Origin: an uncultured Clostridia bacterium
Lineage (GTDB): Bacteria > Bacillota_A > Clostridia > Christensenellales > CAG-138
Direction of reading: 5' to 3'
NCBI GenBank assembly: GCA_937877295.1
Contig: CALFIV010000120.1
Location: forward strand, 1 to 14,836
DNA: 14,836 nt
Below the pieces are notes generated by a model. That model had not been told where the DNA came from. It saw nothing but the letters and a program-made list of their open reading frames with translations, and made no database searches. Numbering within the stretch: the stretch's first letter is position 1; the number at the start of each line of letters is the position of its first letter. This document shows, piece by piece, positions 1 through 6,549 of the stretch. Made by a program: the position numbers and the translations under genes.

Positions 1-157
1 TAACAGCGGCATCGTTTGTCCGAATCAGAAGCGCGTCGGCTTTTCCGACGGAAAATGCGAAGATTTCAAGCTTTTTCGCGCCTTCGGATTCGGTCGAATC
101 ATACGCACAGCCAAGCAACACAGCAAGGCATATCAGCAGGATCAGGATTCGTTTCAT
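1..157 (-). CDS. Lipoprotein with metallo-beta-lactamase-like N-terminus (partial)
   Basis: Only the first 52 codons are in the window; the gene runs off the left edge. The N-terminus is a classic lipoprotein signal: MKR, a hydrophobic stretch, then LLGC with the lipidated cysteine at residue 17. After a short polar linker comes IFAFSVGKADALLIRTND, which resembles the first strand and turn of ComEC/Rec2-type metallo-beta-lactamase-fold proteins (usual form VGxGDA-LI). The HxHxDH zinc motif would lie outside the window, so the fold is inferred from a short match. The ATG at 157 is favoured because it gives a complete signal peptide, although no Shine-Dalgarno sequence precedes it. A good -10 box lies only 6 bases upstream, so the message may be leaderless. 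The gene is divergent from dinB. An extracytoplasmic hydrolase is likely; the substrate is unknown. Confidence 0.6.
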   Translation of the reverse strand, partial: MKRILILLICLAVLLGCAYDSTESEGAKKLEIFAFSVGKADALLIRTNDAAV

Positions 158-163
158 GTGTTC

Positions 164-192
164 ATTATATGGGAAAAATGCCCGCTTGACAA
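164..192 (-). promoter_or_regulatory. Promoter of the divergent lipoprotein gene
   Basis: On the minus strand, TTGTCA (192-187), a 17-base spacer and a perfect TATAAT (169-164). The predicted start of transcription falls on or within about two bases of the ATG at 157. The -35 hexamer overlaps the -35 of the opposing dinB promoter by five bases. Confidence 0.6.
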
Positions 193-213
193 CCCCTGAA
201 ATCATGATATAAT
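186..213 (+). promoter_or_regulatory. dinB promoter
   Basis: Consensus TTGACA at 186-191, a 16-base spacer, and consensus TATAAT at 208-213. Transcription would start near 220, immediately at the left edge of the LexA box. Such a strong core promoter fits a gene kept off by a repressor. Confidence 0.8.
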
Positions 214-220
214 GAAGATA

Positions 221-234
221 CGAACAAATGTTCG
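221..234. promoter_or_regulatory. LexA (SOS) operator
   Basis: CGAACAAATGTTCG matches the Firmicutes LexA/DinR consensus CGAACRNRYGTTYG at every position. It lies 7 bases after the -10 box, over the predicted transcription start. Bound LexA would block dinB expression until DNA damage. Known rule: this box marks SOS genes in Bacillus and Clostridium relatives. Confidence 0.92.
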
Positions 235-260
235 AATAATGAAAGGACGGGGAGATCGGC

Positions 261-1505
261 GTGGGGAGAAGGATTCTGCACATCGATTTTAACGGTTTTT
301 TTGCTTCGGTAGAGTGCTTTTTTCATCCGGAGATTCGTCCGTTTCCGGTCGCGGTCACGGGCGATCCCGAAAAGCGGCACGGCATCGTGCTGGCAAAGAA
401 TCAGCTTGCAAAGAAGTTCGGCGTCAAAACTGGAGAGGCGATCTGGGAGGCAAAGCAGAAATGCCCGAAGCTTGTCTGCGTTCCGCCGCACTATGATCAG
501 TATGTGCGGTTTTCGCAGCTCGGCAGGGAACTGTATCACGAATATTCCGATCTCATAGAGCCGTTCGGGCTTGATGAAAATTGGGTAGACGTCACGGGGC
601 GCACGCGAAACTTTCAGGACGCTATCGATCTGGCGAACGAGATTCGCGAACGCGTGCATGCGGAGATCGGCATTACGGTATCGGTCGGCGTCGCGGACAA
701 CAAGGTTTTCGCGAAGCTTGGCAGTGATCTCAAGAAACCGGATGCAGTCAGCACGGTGCTGCCGGGTAATTTTCGCGAGGTCGCATGGCGGCTTCCGGTC
801 GGCGAGCTGCTGATGGTCGGCCCTGCAACGAACCGGCGCTTGAACCAATACGGCATTTTGACCATCGGCGATCTTGCACAAACCGATCCGACGTTTTTGC
901 AGACACAGTTCGGAAAGGCCGGCATTACGCTGTATCGATTTGCAAACGGCATGGACAGCTCGCCTGTATTGCCGTATGGCTATAAAACACCGGTGAAAAG
1001 CGTCGGAAACGGCATTACCGCGCCGCGTGATCTGGTCAGCAATGATGATGTGCGGCTGACAGTGCTGATGCTTTCGGAGAGCGTTTCACGCCGGCTGCGC
1101 GAGCATGGATTTCGTGCGAATGTAATTTCGCTTGCGGTACGGGATTGCGGGCTGTTTTCGTTTGTACGGCAGAAGCATTTGTCCGCGCCGACGTTTCTGA
1201 CCGATGAAATTCTCGATACGTCAATGGAACTGTTCACACAAAACTATGATTGGCAGCGGCCGATCCGCTCCTTGACGGTTACGGCGTCGGAGCTTTGGCC
1301 GATTAATAGGCCGATGCAGTTGAATCTGTTTGGAGAGGAGGAACACCGGAAACGGCGCGAAACCGCGGAACGGGCGATCGACGGAATTCGCAACCGGTTC
1401 GGCTATCATGCGGTTTTGCGCGGCAGACTCTTGACCGATCAGACGATCGGTGTGATGAATCCGTGCGAGGAGCATGTTTCGCATCCGGTGGGTTACCGGG
1501 CATGA
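261..1505 (+). CDS. dinB: Y-family DNA polymerase (DNA polymerase IV, DinB)
   Basis: Error-prone translesion polymerase of 414 residues that copies past damaged bases during the SOS response. The palm motif HIDFNGFFASVE carries metal ligand Asp9 and the aromatic steric gate Phe14. The second catalytic motif is LDENWVDVTG with Asp105 and Glu106, a variant of the common S-x-DEAYLDVT. VSVGVADNKVFAKLGSDLKKP (about 141-161) is the conserved fingers/palm segment, followed by the helix-hairpin-helix and little-finger regions. QLNLF at 353-357 is a good sliding-clamp binding motif, and a short conserved segment (GIRNRFGYHAVLRGRLL) follows it. The start is GTG with GGGGAG six bases upstream; no suitable ATG precedes the motif. 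A perfect LexA box controls it. The next gene overlaps its stop by four bases. The length is normal for the family. Confidence 0.95.
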   Translation: MGRRILHIDFNGFFASVECFFHPEIRPFPVAVTGDPEKRHGIVLAKNQLAKKFGVKTGEAIWEAKQKCPKLVCVPPHYDQYVRFSQLGRELYHEYSDLIEPFGLDENWVDVTGRTRNFQDAIDLANEIRERVHAEIGITVSVGVADNKVFAKLGSDLKKPDAVSTVLPGNFREVAWRLPVGELLMVGPATNRRLNQYGILTIGDLAQTDPTFLQTQFGKAGITLYRFANGMDSSPVLPYGYKTPVKSVGNGITAPRDLVSNDDVRLTVLMLSESVSRRLREHGFRANVISLAVRDCGLFSFVRQKHLSAPTFLTDEILDTSMELFTQNYDWQRPIRSLTVTASELWPINRPMQLNLFGEEEHRKRRETAERAIDGIRNRFGYHAVLRGRLLTDQTIGVMNPCEEHVSHPVGYRA

Positions 1506-1738
1506 AAGTATATGTGGGTGTGGAAACCTATACAGATGAGGTAGGACATGTGCTCCCGCGCGTCGTACATTGGAAGGACGGAAGGCGGTTCGAGATTCAA
1601 AAGGTACTGGATGAGCGCCGTGCCGCAAGTCTCAGAGCCGGAGGAAACGGCGTACGCTATACGTGCCTCATCAACGGACAGACGGCGTTTTTGTTCTTTG
1701 AAAATCCGTGCTGGTTTGTAGACACCGTAAAAAATTAA
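1502..1738 (+). CDS. Small protein coupled to dinB (unknown, DUF6504-like?)
   Basis: A 78-residue soluble protein whose ATG overlaps the dinB stop as ATGA, so its translation is probably coupled to the polymerase and it shares the SOS promoter. It appears to be all-beta. The core reads VVHWKDGRRFEIQKVLDERR, then GVRYTCLINGQTAFLFFENPCWFVD. The pattern 'basic/aromatic strand, W-x-GRRF-x-V, then a sheet ending in W' resembles small proteins found beside ImuB/DinB polymerases in other phyla (DUF6504); I make that comparison from memory and hold it loosely. There are no catalytic or metal motifs. Its position suggests an accessory or regulatory partner of polymerase IV. A real gene is near certain; its function is unknown. 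Confidence 0.85.
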   Translation: MKVYVGVETYTDEVGHVLPRVVHWKDGRRFEIQKVLDERRAASLRAGGNGVRYTCLINGQTAFLFFENPCWFVDTVKN

Positions 1739-1748
1739 GTGAAACATA

Positions 1749-1777
1749 TGGAAAAGTTTTCTTGCGTGTGCTACAAT
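1749..1777 (+). promoter_or_regulatory. Possible promoter for the acidic protein gene
   Basis: TGGAAA (1749-1754), 17 bases, TACAAT (1772-1777). The -35 is weak. It would give the downstream gene an SOS-independent transcript with a leader of about 20 bases. Confidence 0.35.
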
Positions 1778-1804
1778 ATCCAAAGATTCATTTCGGAGGA
1801 ACAT

Positions 1805-2125
1805 ATGGAACAGGAATACAGTGTGGAAAACGCAAAAAAGTTTATTAAGGAACGCTTCGTTCAGCAAGGTGATTTTCTGATTCTGAAGGAAGACGTATTC
1901 GATCGGATGCTTGACCGCGTCGTTGAATTGGACGAGGAATTCATGGAACAGACCGGCGTCAATGACGGCGCTGTGTATGATGACGACAAAGCGTTCGACC
2001 ATCTGTTTGAGGGCATGCAGAAATCCTTTGAGGAGCAGAAAATGTACTGCATGCGCTTTGTGGAAGACTATATGGACTACAGCGAAGCGTACCTCGAAAG
2101 CATCGGCGCGATTGAGTGGGATTGA
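1805..2125 (+). CDS. Acidic hypothetical protein, 106 residues
   Basis: Unrecognised. I chose the ATG at 1805 because CGGAGGA ends four to five bases before it; an in-frame ATG 22 codons upstream at 1739 has no ribosome site. The protein is strongly acidic and apparently mostly helical, with no signal peptide or membrane segment. It begins with a helix (SVENAKKFIKERF), then GDFLILKEDVFDRMLDRVVELDEEFM, an Asp-rich turn (YDDDKAFDHLF), and a last helix rich in Met, Tyr and Glu ending in IEWD. It lies 66 bases downstream of the dinB-coupled gene and could be read from the SOS promoter or its own. A hairpin follows. The regular codon use and good ribosome site argue that it is real. I assign no function. 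Confidence 0.75.
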   Translation: MEQEYSVENAKKFIKERFVQQGDFLILKEDVFDRMLDRVVELDEEFMEQTGVNDGAVYDDDKAFDHLFEGMQKSFEEQKMYCMRFVEDYMDYSEAYLESIGAIEWD

Positions 2126-2135
2126 ATCGAACGTT

Positions 2136-2174
2136 ACAAAAAGGATCGCAGACGATGCTCTACGATCTTTTTGT
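2136..2174 (+). terminator. Possible intrinsic terminator after the acidic protein gene
   Basis: ACAAAAAGGATCG (2136-2148) pairs with CGATCTTTTTGT (2163-2174) as a 12-base-pair stem with one bulged G and a 14-base loop, and the T tract forms part of the right arm. The stem is AT-rich, so termination may be leaky. Confidence 0.45.
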
Positions 2175-2189
2175 TTGAGGAGAGCAATG

Positions 2190-2879
2190 ATGAAAGTTTT
2201 ATTTATCGGAAACAGTCATACCTATTTTAACGATATGCCGCGTTTGTTTTCCGATATGTATAAGTCGTTGACAGGAGAAGCGGCCGAGGTGACGATGCTT
2301 GCGTATTCCGGCCGTACGCTGCATTGGCACACAAAAGAATACTTTTCCATTCGCTTTGCGCTGCTCTACGGTGCGTACGACTATTGTGTAATCCAGCAGT
2401 TGGGACATCCGTTTCCGGGATATGAAAAGACAGAACCGGAGGTTGCTTCGCTTACTGCTCTATGCAGATCGGTCGGCACAAAGCCGGTGCTGTATATGAC
2501 ATGGGCAAAGAAAGATGAACCGGAAAATATTGCGGAAATCACAGCGGCATACCGAAAATTGGCAGAACAGCATGACGCGCTGCTTGCGCCGATCGGAGAA
2601 TTGTTTGATCGGCTGCGCGTGGAGCATCCGGAAATCGAATTATACTGGAAGGATGGGGCGCATGCCTCCGAATGCGGAACATATCTAATCGCTGCAACGT
2701 TTGCTGCTCTTCTGACGGACGCCAAGGACCTCTTGCCGATTTCCAACCGTACGATCTTGTTCGACGCGGTGTTTGACAGCGAGCATCCGAAAGCAAACGA
2801 GGATCGGCAAACGCTTTCGCGTGAAATTGACTCCGAAACGGCGTCCGTACTGCGTGCAGCGGCGGAATCGGTGAAATAG
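2190..2879 (+). CDS. SGNH/GDSL-family hydrolase
   Basis: A 229-residue cytoplasmic esterase-type hydrolase. Block I is MKVLFIGNSHTYFND, with nucleophile Ser9 in a GNS setting rather than GDS. Block II is Gly41 in AYSGRTL. VIQQLGH (68-73) follows a beta strand in the block III position. Block V is DGAHAS, with Asp155 and His158 completing the triad. The GNSHT form and the D-G-x-H-x-S ending resemble the DUF4886/SGNH group. There is no signal peptide. Two in-frame ATGs abut (2187 and 2190); the second is preferred because AGGAG lies seven bases before it and the family begins at this Met. The substrate is unknown; carbohydrate O-acyl esters are common for the fold. Its neighbour is a membrane acyltransferase, and such pairs are sometimes fused (OafA/OatA type). 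Confidence 0.85.
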   Translation: MKVLFIGNSHTYFNDMPRLFSDMYKSLTGEAAEVTMLAYSGRTLHWHTKEYFSIRFALLYGAYDYCVIQQLGHPFPGYEKTEPEVASLTALCRSVGTKPVLYMTWAKKDEPENIAEITAAYRKLAEQHDALLAPIGELFDRLRVEHPEIELYWKDGAHASECGTYLIAATFAALLTDAKDLLPISNRTILFDAVFDSEHPKANEDRQTLSREIDSETASVLRAAAESVK

Positions 2880-2883
2880 GCTC

Positions 2884-2912
2884 TTGTAACTTTAGCGCAT
2901 ATTTGATAAAAT
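2884..2912 (+). promoter_or_regulatory. Promoter of the acyltransferase-TSCPD-ROK operon
   Basis: TTGTAA (2884-2889), 17 bases, TAAAAT (2907-2912), placed right after the SGNH stop. Transcription would begin near 2919. Confidence 0.55.
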
Positions 2913-2953
2913 ACATGATCATATGAAAGCGAAGAAAACAATTGGAACAGGAC

Positions 2954-4168
2954 ATGGAAAAGACGCATAGGGAATCCGTTTTTTCAGTGGATACACAGCA
3001 TGTAGGCGTGCTGGACGGTTTACGTGCGCTCGGTGTTCTGATTGTGCTTTGGTTTCATTTCTGGCAACAAACGTGGCTGATGCCCGCCTATCCGACGCCG
3101 TTTTTGAAATGGATTGGGATTGCCCAGATCTATCCGAACAGCTTGCGCCGCTGCGGGTATCTCTGCGTCGATTTGATGATCCTTTTGTCCGCTTTTGTAC
3201 TGTATCTGCCGTATGCGCGCCAGATGTTTTTGGGAACTCCGGTCGATTCGATTAAGCAATTCTTTAAAAAGCGCTTTGCGAGAATTGTACCCAGCTATCT
3301 TTTGGTCGTGTTGATAACATTCTTCGTTGCACTGTTTGAGGGGTACTATGCAGGCAGACCTGCTTTCGCTTGGAAGGATCTTTTGACGCACCTGACGTTC
3401 ACCGAGATGTTTTTCAATGATACCTACTTATTTGCAGGAGTCACAGCTGTCGTCTGGACGGTATGCATCGAAGTGGGGTTCTATTTGATTTTTCCGTGGC
3501 TGGCACGCGCGTTTCAGAAGCTGCCGCTGCTCGTTTATGCAGTCATGATGCTGCTGGGACTCGCATTCACGTTCGGCATTGCGCTTCGAATTGCCGAACC
3601 GCGCGTTATGGTCAATCGCTTTTTCACTTTTTTACCGGTCTTCGCAAACGGCATGATGGCGGCGCACCTCTATGTTTTGTATGCCGCACGCGTGAAGCAT
3701 AAAGCGATACCTTCGGTTTTCGGCAGTTTGCTTGCAGTCGCTTCCTGTATTGCCGTTTATTTGCTCTTCTCAATGTGTGCAAGCGCGTGGAAGGAACAGC
3801 AGGTATGGCAAATGAAATATCGCGCGGTGCTCTCGTTTGCCTTTACGGGAATGGTATTAGGGTTTGCGATCGCGCCTAAGCCTTTTCGGAAGATCCTTGA
3901 TAATCGCATTGCAGCGTCCGTGGCTGCAGTCACATATAATCTGTATTTGTGGCATCAATGGCTGATGGTGCGCTTGCGTATGAGCTTTGGCGCAAAGAGC
4001 GGTTCAGATATCGCAGAGAAAGGCGCGAATACACAGTGGGCGCTGACAATCATCGCTCTGATCACGGCATTTCTCGTTGCGGTCCTGATCACATATGGAA
4101 TTGAACAGCCGATTTCCAGGCTGATTTTGAAAAAGAGAAAGGGGAGCCCTTATGCACGTAACCAGTAG
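2954..4168 (+). CDS. Acyltransferase family 3 membrane protein (OafA/YrhL-like)
   Basis: Integral membrane protein of about 404 residues that would transfer acyl groups, usually acetyl from cytoplasmic acetyl-CoA, to an extracytoplasmic sugar or polymer. Numbered from the ATG at 2954: VLDGLRALGVLIVLWFHFW (19-37) contains the catalytic-type His35; RFARIVP (107-113) is the R-x-x-R-x-x-P motif; VVWTVCIEVGFYLIFPWL (167-184) is the counterpart of WSLSVEEQFYLLWP, keeping only the Glu at 173. About ten hydrophobic segments follow one another, and YNLYLWHQ near the end is also typical. The start is uncertain: an in-frame TTG at 2942 is possible, and neither has a strong ribosome site. The 3' end overlaps the next gene by 17 bases. 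Target unknown; surface polysaccharide or peptidoglycan is plausible. Confidence 0.88.
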   Translation: MEKTHRESVFSVDTQHVGVLDGLRALGVLIVLWFHFWQQTWLMPAYPTPFLKWIGIAQIYPNSLRRCGYLCVDLMILLSAFVLYLPYARQMFLGTPVDSIKQFFKKRFARIVPSYLLVVLITFFVALFEGYYAGRPAFAWKDLLTHLTFTEMFFNDTYLFAGVTAVVWTVCIEVGFYLIFPWLARAFQKLPLLVYAVMMLLGLAFTFGIALRIAEPRVMVNRFFTFLPVFANGMMAAHLYVLYAARVKHKAIPSVFGSLLAVASCIAVYLLFSMCASAWKEQQVWQMKYRAVLSFAFTGMVLGFAIAPKPFRKILDNRIAASVAAVTYNLYLWHQWLMVRLRMSFGAKSGSDIAEKGANTQWALTIIALITAFLVAVLITYGIEQPISRLILKKRKGSPYARNQ

Positions 4169-4400
4169 AACCAGCAATGTCTGCTCCACAAAGATTGATT
4201 TTGATTTGATCGACGGAAAAGTATACAACGTCGTTTTCACAGGCGGATGCAACGGTAATCTGAAAGCGATCGGAAAGCTTGTAGAAGGCATGGATCGTGA
4301 ACAGCTTGTTCAAACGCTGAAGGGCAATACCTGCGGAAGCAGTTTTACCTCCTGTGCGGATCAGCTTGCACGGGCAGTCGAAAAGGCGGAGGAAGCGTAA
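4152..4400 (+). CDS. TSCPD domain-containing protein (TIGR03905-like)
   Basis: An 82-residue protein matching a small clostridial family with a TSCPD motif. Four cysteines are placed as in that family: Cys11, Cys33 (GGCNGNLKAI), Cys61 (GNTCGSSFTSC) and Cys68; the name-giving motif reads TSCADQLA here. The spacing suggests metal binding. TSCPD domains also occur at the end of B12-dependent ribonucleotide reductases, but the role of stand-alone copies is unknown. AAAGGGGAG ends six bases before the ATG, inside the end of the acyltransferase gene. The stop overlaps the next start as TAATG, so the three genes are almost certainly translated from one message. Confidence 0.85.
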   Translation: MHVTSRTSNVCSTKIDFDLIDGKVYNVVFTGGCNGNLKAIGKLVEGMDREQLVQTLKGNTCGSSFTSCADQLARAVEKAEEA

Positions 4401-5287
4401 TGGTTCGCATCGGATATGATATCGGCGGAACAAACATCGCGGCAGGCGTTCTTGACTCGCAGAATCGTTTGATTGTAAAGAAGTCTCTGCGCTTCCCGCG
4501 CGGACAGGGAACTGCAGCGGTCATTGATACATGCCATCAGTTATATCTTGAACTGCTCGATATCACAGGGCTGAACGAGTCGGATGTATCGGGCGTCGGT
4601 GCTGCCGTACCGGGAAGCGTGGATATCAGACAGGGGCTCGTCATTGATGCACACAATCTTGACTTTCATCATACACCTCTTTCGGCATTGCTTTCAGATG
4701 CTTTGCACAAACGTGTCGATTTGATCAATGATGCGGATGCGGCTGCGCTCGCCGAGCATCGCGTCGGTTCGCTTTCCGGTACGCAAACGGCGGCGCTGAT
4801 CACAACCGGTACAGGCATTGGCGGCGGATTGATTATGAACGGTGAGTTGTTTCGCGGCGGGCGCGGAAACGGCACAGAACCGGGACATGTCGTGCTTCAC
4901 AACGGAGGCAGGGCATGTACATGCGGCGTGAACGGCTGTGCAGAAGCATACTGCGCAGCAACACGTCTCGGAAAGGACGGGCATGCATTCGACTGCAACG
5001 ATGCAAAATCGGTGATAGATGCGGCGAAACAAGGAAATGCCGACGCCGTCGCTTTGTTTGAAACATACATCGACGATCTCGGCAGCTATCTCGCCTCCAT
5101 TGTAAATCTTCTCGATCCGGAAAGGATCGCGATCGGCGGCGGTGTATGCGGTGCGGGCAGCTTTTTGCTCAATCCTCTCCGCGAAGATGTAAAACGAAAA
5201 TGCTTCTTTGAGACCTGTCCTGATATAGTCGTTGCAACGGCAGGTAATGATGCAGGCATCATCGGAGCGTGCCTGATTGCGGAATAA
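4400..5287 (+). CDS. ROK family sugar kinase (glucokinase-like)
   Basis: A 295-residue ATP-dependent hexose kinase of the ROK family. The N-terminal phosphate loop is GYDIGGTNIAAGVLD (5-19). Catalytic Asp111 lies in LINDADAAALAEH. The second phosphate loop is TTGTGIGGGLIMNGELFRGG. EPGH (160-163) contacts sugar and metal, and the ROK zinc site follows: His163, Cys173, Cys175 and Cys180 in ACTCGVNGCAEAYC. GGGVCGAG and a late GNDAGIIGACLIAE close the ATPase fold. No helix-turn-helix precedes the kinase, so this is an enzyme rather than a ROK repressor. Glucokinase is the likeliest activity, but N-acetylmannosamine or fructose kinases look similar. The start overlaps the preceding stop by one base. 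A strong terminator follows. Confidence 0.92.
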   Translation: MVRIGYDIGGTNIAAGVLDSQNRLIVKKSLRFPRGQGTAAVIDTCHQLYLELLDITGLNESDVSGVGAAVPGSVDIRQGLVIDAHNLDFHHTPLSALLSDALHKRVDLINDADAAALAEHRVGSLSGTQTAALITTGTGIGGGLIMNGELFRGGRGNGTEPGHVVLHNGGRACTCGVNGCAEAYCAATRLGKDGHAFDCNDAKSVIDAAKQGNADAVALFETYIDDLGSYLASIVNLLDPERIAIGGGVCGAGSFLLNPLREDVKRKCFFETCPDIVVATAGNDAGIIGACLIAE

Positions 5288-5295
5288 AACCAGAT

Positions 5296-5330
5296 AAAGC
5301 GACCGGAGAATATCTCCGGTCGCTTTTAAG
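5296..5330. terminator. Bidirectional terminator between convergent genes
   Basis: AAAGCGACCGGAGA (5296-5309) and TCTCCGGTCGCTTT (5313-5326) form a perfect 14-base-pair stem around a 3-base loop. TTTTAAGTTTT follows on the plus strand, and a T-rich stretch follows on the minus strand. It serves the ROK gene and the oppositely facing SDR gene, whose stop is only 7 bases away. Confidence 0.9.
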
Positions 5331-5332
5331 TT

Positions 5333-6055
5333 TTAATTGAGATAACCGCCGTCCACACAAAGCGTCTGTCCGGAAACAAAGGAAGCGCTGGAAAGATAGA
5401 AAACAGCATCTGCAATATCTTCCGGCGTACCAAGCCGGTTCAGCGGTGTATCCGAACGAAATGTCTCGATTGTTTCTTTGCTCAGATGGGCGTTCATCGC
5501 GGTGTCGATCAGACCGGGCGCAACGCAATTCACCGTTACGCCGGACGGAGCAAGCTCTTTGGAAAGCGACCTGGTAAACCCGATGACGGCAGCTTTTGAC
5601 GTTGCGTACAAAACTTCGCAAGATCCGCCGCCGATCCCCCAGATGGAGGAAATATTGACAATTGAACCGCGCTGTTTGCGAAGATCTTCCAGAAAAGCTT
5701 TTGTGATACGCAACATGCTGTGCAGATTGGTTTCTAAGACCTTTTGATAGTCGTCGTCCGATGTGTCAGAAAACAGCATTTGCGGCAGCGAGACGCCGGC
5801 ACAATTCACCAATACTGAGATTGCTCCGATTCGCTGATGTACCGTTTGCGCCATCTCACTGATCGCATCACGGTCGCACAGATTGCATGGAACGCACAGA
5901 TACGTCGTATCCGGCGGAAACTTTGAGACCGCATCCAATGCGCCCTGTACATTGGAATGATATTGCAATACAACCTTATATCCGGCATTTGCAAATCTGA
6001 CGGCGATTGCAGATCCGATGCCGCCGGAAGCGCCGGTGATCAAAACGCTCTTCAT
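5333..6055 (-). CDS. Short-chain dehydrogenase/reductase (FabG-like)
   Basis: A 240-residue classical SDR using NAD(P)(H). The cofactor loop is TGASGGIG (7-14). NCAG (84-87) replaces NNAG, and structural Asn110 is present. The catalytic residues are Ser137, Tyr150 and Lys154 (NISS ... YATSK). VAPGLIDTAM (178-187) and the final SGQTLCVDGGY are characteristic of FabG-type 3-oxoacyl-ACP reductases. It is not beside other fatty-acid genes, so another carbonyl or alcohol substrate is equally possible. It is the last gene of a three-gene minus-strand operon; its ATG overlaps the stop of the lipoprotein gene by four bases (ATGA). Lacking its own ribosome site, it probably depends on translational coupling. 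Confidence 0.92.
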   Translation of the reverse strand: MKSVLITGASGGIGSAIAVRFANAGYKVVLQYHSNVQGALDAVSKFPPDTTYLCVPCNLCDRDAISEMAQTVHQRIGAISVLVNCAGVSLPQMLFSDTSDDDYQKVLETNLHSMLRITKAFLEDLRKQRGSIVNISSIWGIGGGSCEVLYATSKAAVIGFTRSLSKELAPSGVTVNCVAPGLIDTAMNAHLSKETIETFRSDTPLNRLGTPEDIADAVFYLSSASFVSGQTLCVDGGYLN

Positions 6056-6549
6056 AACTGCGTTTCCTTTAAATCAATGGTTTTCATCATTTCGTCAAAA
6101 GCATCGATATAAGAATCGGAATCGCGATTCAATAACGTAAAGAAATACGTCTTTTGCCCTTGGATCGCATAAATGATCAGACTATGGATACCTTGATCAA
6201 TCTCAACGCTGCAGGAGATCCTGCGCGCATCATAACTGTCCACACGGCATGTCTGCAAATCAACGAATGTAAGCGTTTCAAATCCGCATAATTCGCGCAA
6301 AGCATTCTCATATTCGGAAGACGTAAAGGAATCGAAATACCAGTTTAATTCGGTTTCATAATACGTGATCGAACTCGAATGAAGCGGATTGCCGTACGGA
6401 GCAAAGCAAACAATATCGGTGTTCGCAACCCGCGTGAAATGCTCCGGTAAATCGGCGTCAAATACATTTGACGTATACCGATTCTCGCGCGTTGCAATGC
6501 ACGCGACCGACAGGCATAAAATGATCAGTAGAACGATAAAGCGTTTCAT
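6052..6549 (-). CDS. Putative lipoprotein, 165 residues
   Basis: Unrecognised exported protein. MKRFIVLLIILCLSVAC is a signal peptide ending in a plausible but imperfect lipobox, with Cys17 as the lipidation site (Ser rather than Leu at -3). The rest is a single domain of about 145 residues with alternating strands, including SSITYYETELNWYFDSF, a central segment with two Cys, and a C-terminal SLIIYAIQGQKTYFFTLLNRD ... YIDAFDEMMKTIDL. That ending, a strand about an exported protein's own toxicity or transport followed by an amphipathic helix with Phe and Ile-Asp, recalls PsbP/DcrB-like folds; this is only an impression. Both ends overlap neighbours as ATGA. It is expected on the outer face of the membrane. 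Confidence 0.75.
   Translation of the reverse strand: MKRFIVLLIILCLSVACIATRENRYTSNVFDADLPEHFTRVANTDIVCFAPYGNPLHSSSITYYETELNWYFDSFTSSEYENALRELCGFETLTFVDLQTCRVDSYDARRISCSVEIDQGIHSLIIYAIQGQKTYFFTLLNRDSDSYIDAFDEMMKTIDLKETQL

Noticed and set aside
165..881. A 238-codon minus-strand open frame
   Set aside because: It lies antisense to dinB, has no family resemblance, and would overlap the LexA-controlled promoter.
2923..2970. A 15-codon ATG frame overlapping the start of the acyltransferase gene
   Set aside because: It is too short and has no ribosome site; an attenuating leader peptide cannot be argued from it.
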